This document shows, one piece after another, positions 5,947-13,918 of a stretch of 35,332 nt of DNA (position 1 is the first letter of the stretch; each line of letters opens with the position of its first letter). Below the pieces are notes generated by a model. It saw only the letters and a list, made by a program, of their open reading frames with translations. It did no database searches and had not been told where the DNA came from. Position numbers and translations under genes: made by a program. The DNA lies in IMG/VR virus record IMGVR_UViG_3300033145_000228, positions 1 to 35,332 of that record; one strand, 5' to 3'. This DNA is from a virus.

Positions 5947-8900
5947 ATGATAAGAGTAGAAAATGCTGGTGGTGGGGGTGGCGGTTCCGGTGATGTAACC
6001 GCTGCTGCCAATCTAACAGCCGATGCTATTGTAGTTGGAGATGATGGAGCTAAGGGTGTAAAAACCCAAGCCGGTGTTTCGATTGTAAGCGACAACCTTC
6101 ATATCCTCGGACAAAAGGAACTCCGTTTCTATGAAGGTGTTAACTATGTAGGCCTTGAAGCCCCCGCTTTAGCTGCTGACCAGATTTGGGTACTTCCTGC
6201 TGCTGATGGTAACGCCGATGAGTTCATAAAGACTGACGGTAGTGGAACTCTATCCTTTGCTGCCCCTGCTGGTGGCGGCGATATGCTAATTGCCACTTAT
6301 GATCCTACTGCTGTATCCGGTGACGCTTTTGATGCGGATAACCACGCCGTAAAGATAAAGGCAGGGGCAACCTATACTAACACTCAAGACTTTATGAACT
6401 TCTTTGGAGACAGGACTCACTTATCAGGCTGTGTTATCAGCGAGACTTCCCCTGCCGATGGTACGATAGCCGTATCTGCTGGTACGGCATGGTGCAAGGA
6501 AACCGATTCAGACACAGCAGAGGGGGTGTTCTTTGACTTCGCCGGCGCTTCTGCTATCGCCCTAACTGACCTTACCGCTAATCCTGTCTATCTGGACTAT
6601 AATGGTGGTACTCCCCAGATAGTGGTGGCTACTAGCGCCTTGACTTACGGCTTTCAGCAAGACCATATCCTCTTGGGTGTGGCCTATAGAGATGGCACGA
6701 ATGTTCACTTTATACAGATTTGCACAATAGGCATACAGAGTGCCAACCGAGCGCACATGGCGCATGTAGAACACGGAGCGCATAGAAGTTCCGGTATGGT
6801 CACTACCGCTACTGGAACTCGCAACCTTGCTGTTAGTACCGGAGTTTTACATTTAGGTATGTGCAGGATAACAACTCCCCCCTTTACTACTCCAAACGCT
6901 GGCACGGCAGACGCTACCGAATCCAATAAACTCCATGATGCAGACGGAGGCTTTGTTGCAACAGACGTAGGTAAGAAAGTCCATAACACCACAGACAATA
7001 CCTATTCAGAAGTAACTGCTTATGTAGACGCTGGCGAGCTAACCCTCCGTGACGACATATTTGTGGATACTGAGACATATGACCTTGATATTTTCTCTTA
7101 TTGGTACTATGACGGGGACTTGGGGACTCCGGCGTGGGTAGAAATTCCAGGCTCTACGGCTATTGATAATGTTCAGTACAATGCTACAGCCACTGGTTTA
7201 GCCAACCTCACCACTAATAGATTCGGTGTCCATTGGGTCTATATGGACTTTGACGGACACTTACATATTGTCTACGGGCAGGGAGATTATACTGCGTCTG
7301 AGGCAGAAGACGCTGAAGTGCCTTCTTCATTACCTAACGTAGTAAATGCCTTTTCTGTAATCATAGCCAAGATAATCAACCAGGAAGGGACGAATACTTT
7401 AACAATCACATATCCGTGGACTGAAGCATTCCTGAGTTCCCTTGCCACAGACCACGGCTCATTAGGTGGCTTGACCGATGACGACCACCCACAATATATC
7501 AAGGATACCGAGTTCACCGCCGCAGACGAGATTATCGTAGGAACGGGGGCTGGTACACATGGACAGGTTACTTTAGCCGCCTCTCAAATATTGGGTAAAG
7601 CTGCTGCTGGTGCTACCACTAACCTTACTGCTGCCAATGTCCGAACTATCATTAATGTTGAAGATGGGTCTACAGCCGACCAGACAGGTGCTGAAATCAA
7701 GACAGCCTACGAAGCTGAGGCAGATACCAACGCCTATGATGATGCTGCCGTAACTAAACTAGCGGGTATTGCTACGAATGCTAATCTATATGTACATCCC
7801 AATCATTCGGGTGATGTAACCTCTGCTGCCGATGGCGCCCAAACCATAGCTAATAGTGCCGTTACTTATGTCAAGATGCAGAATGTATCTGCTACTGATA
7901 AGATATTAGGGCGCTCAAGCGTTGGCGATGGCGTTGTAGAGGAAATTGCCTGTACTGCTGCCGGTAGAGCTTTACTAGATGATGCGGATGCTGCTGCCCA
8001 AAAAGCAACACTGAGTCTCAACAATGTAGAGAATACAGCACATTCATCTGATGCACACACTATGACAATAGATGGCAGGGATGTCTCGGCAGACGGGACT
8101 AAGTTAGATAATGTTGTATCCAATACACAAGCTATAACCCACGCTATAACGGACAATAAAACCGTGACCGTAGATGGTACAACCAATGCTCCCGCAAATG
8201 GCGACTATGCTAAGTGGACAGCCAATGGCTTGGAGGGCATGGAGAAATCGCAAATACTCTCCGACTTGAATGTGGCTGACGGCGCGGATGTAACCGGAAG
8301 CAATACCTGTGATACCCCTGGAGGTGCAGGGACAGATACAACAGCCGTACATGATAACGAGGCCAACGAGATTAGTGGTATAGCTGAAAAGGAGAGTCCG
8401 GCAAATGCCGATATTTTGATTATTGAGGACTCGGCAGCCTCCTATATCAAAAAGAAAGTTCAGATAACCAACCTACCCCCCGGAACCCCTGGCGTTAATT
8501 CTATAAATGATACCCACATAGACTGGGGAGCGGGAGCTAATCAGGTAGACGCTGACGATGTTCCTGAAAGTGCTACCAAAAAGTGGGCAGGTGAAACCGG
8601 AGCCACCACAGACCAGACAGGTGCTGAAATCAAGACAGCCTACGAAGCTGAGGCAGATACCAACGCATACAATGATGCCGCTGTTAGTAAATTGGCGGGT
8701 ATAGATGTTGGTGCTGACGTTACAGGCTCTAATGCCCCACAGGCGCATAAGGCTTCTCACCAGAATGGCGGTGCTGATGAGGTTTCCGTTGCGGGATTGT
8801 CTGGATTACTGGCAGATGACCAGCATGTCCTAGACGCTGAGGTTATAGCTGCTGCTATTGACAAGACAATACAGACTGCCAAGGGTGATTTGCTGGTTGC

Positions 8901-9273
8901 TACCGCTGCTTCCACTCCTGCAAGGTTGGGCGTAGGGGCTAACGATACCGTTCTTACCGCAGACTCAGGTGAAGCATCTGGGGTTAAATGGGTTGCTGCT
9001 GGCGGCTCATCCTCAGCAACTGGTAGCTATACGGGTAATGGTACGGGTGGACGAGGCATTCCACATGGATTGGGGGTTATCCCCTTATTAGTTTTAATAT
9101 GCAGAAGTGGTTATGGCGGCTTCTGGGGTATTATGTATACTGTTGCCGAATTACATTCATTATCGGCTGCCACTGATGAAGGTATTACCGTATCAGATAC
9201 AACTAATTTTTATTTACCCGCATCATCCGGTAATTTTAATGGGGCTACTTATTATTGGGTAGCTTTTGGATAA
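5947..9273 (+). CDS. Tail fibre-like structural protein, 1108 aa
   Basis: The ATG at 5947 is preferred over a TTG at 5935 because GGGAG precedes it. The N-terminus has a Gly-rich tip (NAGGGGGGSGDVT). Composition is Ala/Asp/Thr rich throughout. Typical fibre motifs occur: DHGSLGGLTDDDHPQYI near residue 510, HKASHQNGGADEVSVAGLSG near 940, and an imperfect duplicate with QTGAEIKTAYEAEADTNAY at about 579 and 890, encoded by an identical 56-bp DNA repeat. The C-terminal part (TGNGTGGRGIPHGLGVIP, then YYWVAFG) resembles a trimeric receptor-binding tip. Host recognition is inferred. Its place between terL and portal is unusual; fibre genes commonly follow the neck genes. Confidence 0.85.
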   Translation: MIRVENAGGGGGGSGDVTAAANLTADAIVVGDDGAKGVKTQAGVSIVSDNLHILGQKELRFYEGVNYVGLEAPALAADQIWVLPAADGNADEFIKTDGSGTLSFAAPAGGGDMLIATYDPTAVSGDAFDADNHAVKIKAGATYTNTQDFMNFFGDRTHLSGCVISETSPADGTIAVSAGTAWCKETDSDTAEGVFFDFAGASAIALTDLTANPVYLDYNGGTPQIVVATSALTYGFQQDHILLGVAYRDGTNVHFIQICTIGIQSANRAHMAHVEHGAHRSSGMVTTATGTRNLAVSTGVLHLGMCRITTPPFTTPNAGTADATESNKLHDADGGFVATDVGKKVHNTTDNTYSEVTAYVDAGELTLRDDIFVDTETYDLDIFSYWYYDGDLGTPAWVEIPGSTAIDNVQYNATATGLANLTTNRFGVHWVYMDFDGHLHIVYGQGDYTASEAEDAEVPSSLPNVVNAFSVIIAKIINQEGTNTLTITYPWTEAFLSSLATDHGSLGGLTDDDHPQYIKDTEFTAADEIIVGTGAGTHGQVTLAASQILGKAAAGATTNLTAANVRTIINVEDGSTADQTGAEIKTAYEAEADTNAYDDAAVTKLAGIATNANLYVHPNHSGDVTSAADGAQTIANSAVTYVKMQNVSATDKILGRSSVGDGVVEEIACTAAGRALLDDADAAAQKATLSLNNVENTAHSSDAHTMTIDGRDVSADGTKLDNVVSNTQAITHAITDNKTVTVDGTTNAPANGDYAKWTANGLEGMEKSQILSDLNVADGADVTGSNTCDTPGGAGTDTTAVHDNEANEISGIAEKESPANADILIIEDSAASYIKKKVQITNLPPGTPGVNSINDTHIDWGAGANQVDADDVPESATKKWAGETGATTDQTGAEIKTAYEAEADTNAYNDAAVSKLAGIDVGADVTGSNAPQAHKASHQNGGADEVSVAGLSGLLADDQHVLDAEVIAAAIDKTIQTAKGDLLVATAASTPARLGVGANDTVLTADSGEASGVKWVAAGGSSSATGSYTGNGTGGRGIPHGLGVIPLLVLICRSGYGGFWGIMYTVAELHSLSAATDEGITVSDTTNFYLPASSGNFNGATYYWVAFG
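7678..7733 (+). repeat. 56-bp direct repeat, copy 1 (inside fibre gene)
   Basis: Identical to 8611-8666. It begins GACCAGACAGGTGCTG and ends CAGATACCAACGC and encodes the segment DQTGAEIKTAYEAEADTNA. Identity at DNA level suggests a recent internal duplication or recombination between fibre modules. Confidence 0.9.
8611..8666 (+). repeat. 56-bp direct repeat, copy 2 (inside fibre gene)
   Basis: Exact copy of 7678-7733, 933 bp downstream and in the same frame. Similarity beyond it weakens quickly at DNA level but continues in the protein (NDAAVSKLAGI against DDAAVTKLAGI). Confidence 0.9.
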
Positions 9274-9277
9274 TAAA

Positions 9278-9493
9278 ATGAAATATATAAAAAGAATTGA
9301 TTATTCAGGTAAAACTTTAACCGTTGAAAGTTATTCCCATGACCTACCTGTGAGTGGTGGAATCGTTATTGAAAAAGCAGAATTTGATGCTTTTATTTCA
9401 AACCTTCCCACTACCAAACCGCCGCCTATCCGTAATGTGTTTAAAGAACTAGACGACCTCAAAATAAGAATAGAGAAGTTGGAGAATCTATAA
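9278..9493 (+). CDS. Small fibre-associated protein with C-terminal coiled coil, 71 aa
   Basis: The ATG at 9278 is chosen over a TTG at 9266 inside the fibre end; TTGGAT nearby is a weak Shine-Dalgarno. After a beta-rich start (MKYIKRIDYSGKTLTVESY), residues from about 54 (VFKELDDLKIRIEKLENL) form a heptad helix. This layout is common for short proteins encoded just after fibre genes, which may be chaperones or tips. The next 120 bases hold an out-of-frame protein-like stretch, so the true product may be longer if a +1 frameshift occurs at CTA TAA. Confidence 0.65.
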   Translation: MKYIKRIDYSGKTLTVESYSHDLPVSGGIVIEKAEFDAFISNLPTTKPPPIRNVFKELDDLKIRIEKLENL

Positions 9494-9617
9494 GGGCTAC
9501 ATAGAATTACTGGACTTACCGGAGGCGCCCCCCCCCAGCGGGATTCCCACATTCACAGGTTATAATTTGTTAGATGAATTTGACGGCGTAGCAATTGATG
9601 AGATTGACGGAGTATAG
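9494..9617 (+). pseudogene. Out-of-frame coding-like stretch without a start codon
   Basis: The +1 frame relative to the preceding gene is open from 9474 to the TAG at 9615-9617. It reads KGYIELLDLPEAPPPSGIP and then YNLLDEFDGVAIDEIDGV, which looks like a genuine fibre-associated tail. There is no ATG, GTG or TTG with a Shine-Dalgarno. It may be reached by +1 frameshifting at CTA TAA (9488-9493), be a broken gene, or result from an indel error. A nine-C run (9528-9536) lies inside it. The next gene starts nine bases after its stop. Confidence 0.35.
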
Positions 9618-9625
9618 GAGATAAA

Positions 9626-10096
9626 ATGGCAAGTTCAGTACCCCCAAAGAAAGGCGCTGCTTTAACTACATCTACCTCATTGGTATCAGCGTCAGACGGC
9701 ACCCTCTTCCAAGACGACCCCACTCTCGCTGCGGGCGACGTGAAGGTATCAAAAGATGGTGGGGCTTTTGCTAATATAGAGACTTTGCCAGTTGCAATAG
9801 CCACCAACAAGAAAGACCTCACGGTAGTTCTTAGCGCAGCAGAGATGAACGCAGACAAAATTGTAGTTCAATTCTCCGATGCTGCTGGAGCTGAATGGTG
9901 CGACCAGAAAATGACTATCCATACTTCAGTAGATACTTTCGATACCTTGTATCAGGGTTTCTTCGGGAATTGGGTGATTGTCAATAACCAATTGATTATG
10001 TACGACACCGATGGTACGACAGCCCTCAAGACATATAATCTCTTTCAAGACGGTACAGCCACCGAGTTCAACCCCGATGAAAGGACAGAAGTCTAA
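9626..10096 (+). CDS. Phage structural protein, 156 aa
   Basis: AGGAGAT precedes the ATG. The N-terminal half (LFQDDPTLAAGDVKVSKDG, then LSAAEMNADKIVVQFSDAAG) follows a pattern seen in virion-associated proteins with an Ig-like or BppU-type beta fold: F....PTLAAGDVKVS.DGG. The end (WVIVNNQLIMYDTDGTTALK, then DERTEV) matches the short domain that often closes such proteins. I place it among fibre or baseplate accessory proteins by pattern and location; the exact role is unknown. It overlaps the next gene by TAATG. Confidence 0.7.
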   Translation: MASSVPPKKGAALTTSTSLVSASDGTLFQDDPTLAAGDVKVSKDGGAFANIETLPVAIATNKKDLTVVLSAAEMNADKIVVQFSDAAGAEWCDQKMTIHTSVDTFDTLYQGFFGNWVIVNNQLIMYDTDGTTALKTYNLFQDGTATEFNPDERTEV

Positions 10097-10329
10097 TGCC
10101 GTTACTAACAAGGGGGTTATCTCATTGTACGCTGTTAACCTATGGACTTGGCAATTTTATGGTCTGGGACAATTATCAATATCCCTCCAGGCCAGGAGCC
10201 AAGATAGGTTTTATCAATCAGGCTGTAGATATTGCCATTGAAGAGAAGGATGGCGTTATGGGGATGGAAGTTGTACCAGGGCATGGCATGGAATTTGAAG
10301 ACCATATTCCGATAATAAGGATGGACTAA
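10096..10329 (+). CDS. Small structural-region protein, 77 aa
   Basis: Starts MPLLTRGLSHCTLLTYGLG, a short repeat of the form TRGL/TYGLG, followed by an acidic C-terminal half (EEKDGVMGMEVVPGHGMEF). Overlaps both neighbours as TAATG, so it belongs to a tightly coupled trio with the genes at 9626 and 10329. No family recognised with confidence; a virion accessory role is inferred from position. Confidence 0.65.
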   Translation: MPLLTRGLSHCTLLTYGLGNFMVWDNYQYPSRPGAKIGFINQAVDIAIEEKDGVMGMEVVPGHGMEFEDHIPIIRMD

Positions 10330-10682
10330 TGAAGAAATACTTTGTGAATAGCGCCATTCCGCTAGCTTTCACGGTAACGGTGAACGGTGCCGAAACTAAT
10401 CCCGATTCTGTCACCGTCAATGCTTATGGGCCTGACGGGAAAAGGATATGCTCAGGCAACGCTACCATCAAAAAGGCTGAGGCTTCGTTTGTGATTGAGA
10501 ATGAGTATGTCACCGTTCCTGGCGAATATACCATCGTTTTCAGTGTATTCCTTAAAGAGTATGGGGAGAAGAACCACACCATGAAGGTTCCCGTTCTTTC
10601 TATGCCGGTCAAACCCAGGATACAGAGAGCGGAACTAAGGGATACAGAGAGCGAAAAGGAGAACCAAAATGCTCGATACTAA
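10329..10682 (+). CDS. Ig-like beta-sandwich protein, 117 aa
   Basis: MKKYFVNSAIPLAFTVTVNG, then DPDSVT-type strands and GEYTIVFSVFLKEYGEK form an alternating strand pattern of an Ig-like or BppU N-terminal fold (strand-turn-strand with a final GEYTI..). The C-terminal tail is highly charged (TESEKENQN). It overlaps the start of the putative portal gene by 14 bases. Probably a small virion component; no catalytic residues are visible. Confidence 0.65.
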   Translation: MKKYFVNSAIPLAFTVTVNGAETNPDSVTVNAYGPDGKRICSGNATIKKAEASFVIENEYVTVPGEYTIVFSVFLKEYGEKNHTMKVPVLSMPVKPRIQRAELRDTESEKENQNARY

Positions 10683-12462
10683 TGCTAAGTTAGCCCTCAA
10701 GGAACTGGATGATGCCAAAACAAGGCGAAAAGACCTGAATGACCGCTTTGACGCTGACTTTGAATTGTTCTGTGGTAAACCTTTTATAATGCCAGCAGAA
10801 ACGGGCAAGTGGAGAAACATAACCTCTAACCGCTCCCAAGCGGAGGGTTGGAAGATTATCAATATCCTTGCATCTTCCAAGCGCAAGCTCTTTATTGAGG
10901 AAGAAGGGAAGAACGCCGATGAACGACAGAAGATAGCCAATTCCGAGATGCTGGTAAACGGATTACTTTATTCAGCAGATTTGGAATACGACCAGAGACC
11001 CGACCACCCTGATGTTAATTCTCTTATGGCCTTTTATCAGACGCTACGGGGCTGGCAAGTTCTCTTTCCCCTGGTACGAAGCGATGGGGACAGGGAACCG
11101 TGGCTTGACCTAGGGATATGGGATATCAGAAACACTTACTGGGTAGAAGGCAAGAACAGAATTATCCGAGTGTTCTACGAACGTAACGATACCGTGGCCG
11201 CTATCAGAGACGAGTTTCCGGGCTTTAATAAAACGGCTGACGCTAAAACAGGGCTGGTTACAATTACTATTGTTCTTGACCTTGATACTAAAACAAATAA
11301 GGTCTATCAGGCGGTCAGCGACGGCACGGAATGGTTATTGGAACCAGAAGTGCTTAAAGTTGGTAACAAGGAATTGAAGCATATCCCGATACGGATTAAG
11401 GCCGGTGGCGCAGTACCCTTGATATACGACCAGAATACAAATAACCTTGAGAAAGTGGGTGAGAGTTATCTTGTTAATAATCGTGCCCTTCAGGATGCTG
11501 AGAGTGAATTACTAACCTATGCCAATGAGAGGGCTTCCAGAGAGGCCAAGGCTGCAACTTTAGGCAGTTATGACAGTGCTAAGGGTTCGAGCGAACCGCC
11601 TGATATTGAGAGAGACCCCGGAGAGGCTGGGAGCATACTTTGGCTCGATGAAGGAAAGGGGCAGAAGATAGTTCAGCCAATGCCGATGTCACCAGGAATG
11701 GTTATCAATAATGCGTTAGTTCTAGTACAAGGTATGCAGAGTGCCGGGGGGCTTAGTAAGATAGCTTTCGGTGAACAAAATATAGCTCTCACGGCTACTG
11801 GTACGGATATTCTGAACCATAATACCAAGGAGCATATCTGGCCGTTCAAGCTGGGAATGGAGAACAGTTACAGTTGGCTGGCGCAGGAGTCAGTCTCTCA
11901 GTATAAGGCGGGTAGTTTTGGGACTACGAAGTTCCATGGCTACACAGCGGAGTTCAAGAAGTTCACTACGGACTTAAAGCCAAGCGATATATTAAATGAC
12001 CGTGAGTTCAAGGCTGAACTTCACGTCAATGAAGTTACCGCACTTCCCACTCATTCCGGTATGGCGATACAGGAGAGAAAAGCCAACCTATTACCTCTCA
12101 GGGAACTCTTATCACGCCACGGCCTGTCTGATGACCCTGACCGAAGCATAAAGGCGTTGAGGCAGGAACAATTTGAGGAAGCTACCGGGACGGGGCATGT
12201 CGCTGGACTGGTAGCTATGATTGAAGATTACGCTGATACCAAGGACAAGGGCATACTCTTACAGATAGATTATGCTATCAGGTCTATGCAGGGAATGTTA
12301 TCTCAGGGGCAAAGTGCTGGCGGAGAAAGCGGGGGTCAAGGCTTACCGGAAGGGGGCCAAGGCAGGCCGTTATCCCCAAGAAGTACCGGCTTAACAGCTA
12401 GAACTGCCCAAGCGTCAGTCCCAGTCCCGGTACAGGAGGCTGCTCAAAATGGTGGAGTTTAA
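10669..12462 (+). CDS. Putative portal protein, 597 aa
   Basis: Length, gene order (before scaffold and capsid) and composition suit a portal, the dodecameric DNA channel at one capsid vertex. Helical N-terminus (ALKELDDAKTRRKDLNDRF), a central alpha/beta region with DIRNTYWVEGKNRIIRVFY, and a long helical segment after residue 270 (NNRALQDAESELLTYANERA) precede a GEQNIALTATGTDIL loop and a Gln/Gly-rich C-terminus. No single motif is diagnostic, so the call depends on context. AAGGAG inside the upstream gene is its Shine-Dalgarno; it overlaps the next gene by 14 bases. Confidence 0.7.
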   Translation: MLDTNAKLALKELDDAKTRRKDLNDRFDADFELFCGKPFIMPAETGKWRNITSNRSQAEGWKIINILASSKRKLFIEEEGKNADERQKIANSEMLVNGLLYSADLEYDQRPDHPDVNSLMAFYQTLRGWQVLFPLVRSDGDREPWLDLGIWDIRNTYWVEGKNRIIRVFYERNDTVAAIRDEFPGFNKTADAKTGLVTITIVLDLDTKTNKVYQAVSDGTEWLLEPEVLKVGNKELKHIPIRIKAGGAVPLIYDQNTNNLEKVGESYLVNNRALQDAESELLTYANERASREAKAATLGSYDSAKGSSEPPDIERDPGEAGSILWLDEGKGQKIVQPMPMSPGMVINNALVLVQGMQSAGGLSKIAFGEQNIALTATGTDILNHNTKEHIWPFKLGMENSYSWLAQESVSQYKAGSFGTTKFHGYTAEFKKFTTDLKPSDILNDREFKAELHVNEVTALPTHSGMAIQERKANLLPLRELLSRHGLSDDPDRSIKALRQEQFEEATGTGHVAGLVAMIEDYADTKDKGILLQIDYAIRSMQGMLSQGQSAGGESGGQGLPEGGQGRPLSPRSTGLTARTAQASVPVPVQEAAQNGGV

Positions 12463-13456
12463 CGAATTTAGCGTTGTAAACGCTCCGGCCAAACAAACAA
12501 CAGACAGGGCTTCTCTGCTTAGTTCCTATGCTGACCAAGGGTATAAGGTCGGCAACCCCATTTATGAGACCGACAGGGATATTATCATAGACTATATAGG
12601 TCAGCATGGCTACGCGCCTAACCCGCAAGAGATTGAGCAGGGAAGGGAAAGTGTGGGTTTTGATTACAGAACAGACCCGTTTACCGAGAGTTCAACAATG
12701 GGCAAACTTGGCTTTGGTAATTTGAGGGAAGCGTGGAATGTGTGGAACACTGGTGGAGCCTATGGCGCAGGCGAAGGTGCGCTAAAGCCTGACCCAGAAA
12801 GAGATGCTGCGTTAAGAGTCCCGTTCCAACCCCCTACGATGGAAGAGGCTCTTATGAAATACTCGCCGGAGCAAGTGGCTATGGCGAGGATAGAGGATTA
12901 TAAGACCACAGTGGATGCGGAAATAGGTGCCGCCGCAGAAGAACTCCAAAGCCGTTACGACGCTCAATACGACGATATAATTACACAACTAAATAATGGG
13001 ACCATTACCAACGACCAAGCTATACAAATGAGGGACGAGCTTGAGGTGTGGTTTGAGGCCGAACAGATACCATTAAAGGATAGGCTGATAGATATGGCCG
13101 ATATTCAAAGACAGTTTGGCCAGGGTGTGCCAGCCTCACAATTACCGTATCTTCAGGAATCAATGGGGGTAACTGGGGCGGCGGCGCAGGAACTTTATAA
13201 CCAGATACTCCCCACCTATCAGGCAGAGTATGATCGCGTACAGGCTAATATTCCTCCTCCAGATTTAGGCCCGCAGATGTTTGACGAGCCACCGGCTCAA
13301 ATAGAAGCTTATGTCGGTAGACTAGGATTAACCCCTGAATATCAGGATTGGGTACGCCGGGCGGCGCAGGACTTCTTCTACGACTGGCAGCGTAGTGGGA
13401 GACGGGGTGATTGGATAACAGCCTTTAACGAATACTTGAAACGGGGAGGCAGATAA
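12449..13456 (+). CDS. Putative virion protein, 335 aa
   Basis: Starts inside the portal 3' end, with ACAGGAGG upstream. The protein is acidic and rich in Gln, Tyr and Pro, with long helices in the middle (EEALMKYSPEQVAMARIED; ELQSRYDAQYDDIITQL) and no membrane segments. Between portal and the 1439-residue protein, it may be an internal or ejected virion protein or a neck factor. No family recognised. Its stop overlaps the next ATG (TAATG). Confidence 0.6.
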   Translation: MVEFNEFSVVNAPAKQTTDRASLLSSYADQGYKVGNPIYETDRDIIIDYIGQHGYAPNPQEIEQGRESVGFDYRTDPFTESSTMGKLGFGNLREAWNVWNTGGAYGAGEGALKPDPERDAALRVPFQPPTMEEALMKYSPEQVAMARIEDYKTTVDAEIGAAAEELQSRYDAQYDDIITQLNNGTITNDQAIQMRDELEVWFEAEQIPLKDRLIDMADIQRQFGQGVPASQLPYLQESMGVTGAAAQELYNQILPTYQAEYDRVQANIPPPDLGPQMFDEPPAQIEAYVGRLGLTPEYQDWVRRAAQDFFYDWQRSGRRGDWITAFNEYLKRGGR

Positions 13457-13911
13457 TGGCTACAGCACAAACTCCAGCGATAACTAAACCGGCGGGGGCT
13501 GCGGATTCATGGTGGCACACCTATGGTAGCGGGAAAACAGGATACGAGGAGCCTGCGAAGATACAACCAAACCTCGCTTTCCTTCGGGCTAATCCACAAG
13601 TTGCTTACCAGCGAAAGGTTGAGGCATCCTCTCATCCCACCTTCTTCCGGAACAGGTACAATGACTTCTATAACAGATACCAATCTCAGTTAGGAGAGAT
13701 GGCGGCTAACCCGTTTCAACCTCGGGGTTTAAATGAATCAAATGAATCGTATAATGCGAGGTTCGCCGCACAACAGGAACTCCCTCGCAGTTTCTATGAC
13801 TTCCTCGGTGGTTTAGACCTTGACCTCGAATATGCCCAAACAACCTCAAGAGAGAAGGGTTTTCGCACACAGACCGCAGCGCCACGGACAAGATTTTTAA
13901 CCGGTTTCTAG
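13456..13911 (+). CDS. Putative virion protein, 151 aa
   Basis: Starts MATAQTPAITKPAGAADSWW. Rich in Arg, Asn, Tyr and Phe (FFRNRYNDFYNRYQSQLGEM), with Pro/Gly breaks and no predicted membrane segment. It sits in a coupled run between the 335-residue protein and the giant protein, eight bases from the latter. A role in the ejected core is inferred from context only. Confidence 0.55.
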   Translation: MATAQTPAITKPAGAADSWWHTYGSGKTGYEEPAKIQPNLAFLRANPQVAYQRKVEASSHPTFFRNRYNDFYNRYQSQLGEMAANPFQPRGLNESNESYNARFAAQQELPRSFYDFLGGLDLDLEYAQTTSREKGFRTQTAAPRTRFLTGF

Positions 13912-13918
13912 GAGAGAA

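Noticed and set aside
8773-8800. Hammerhead core from CTGATGA inside the fibre gene (also at 9172, 12127, 34506)
   Set aside because: These copies encode Ala-Asp-Glu or similar residues in good reading frames and lack flanking hairpins or GAAA at a suitable place.
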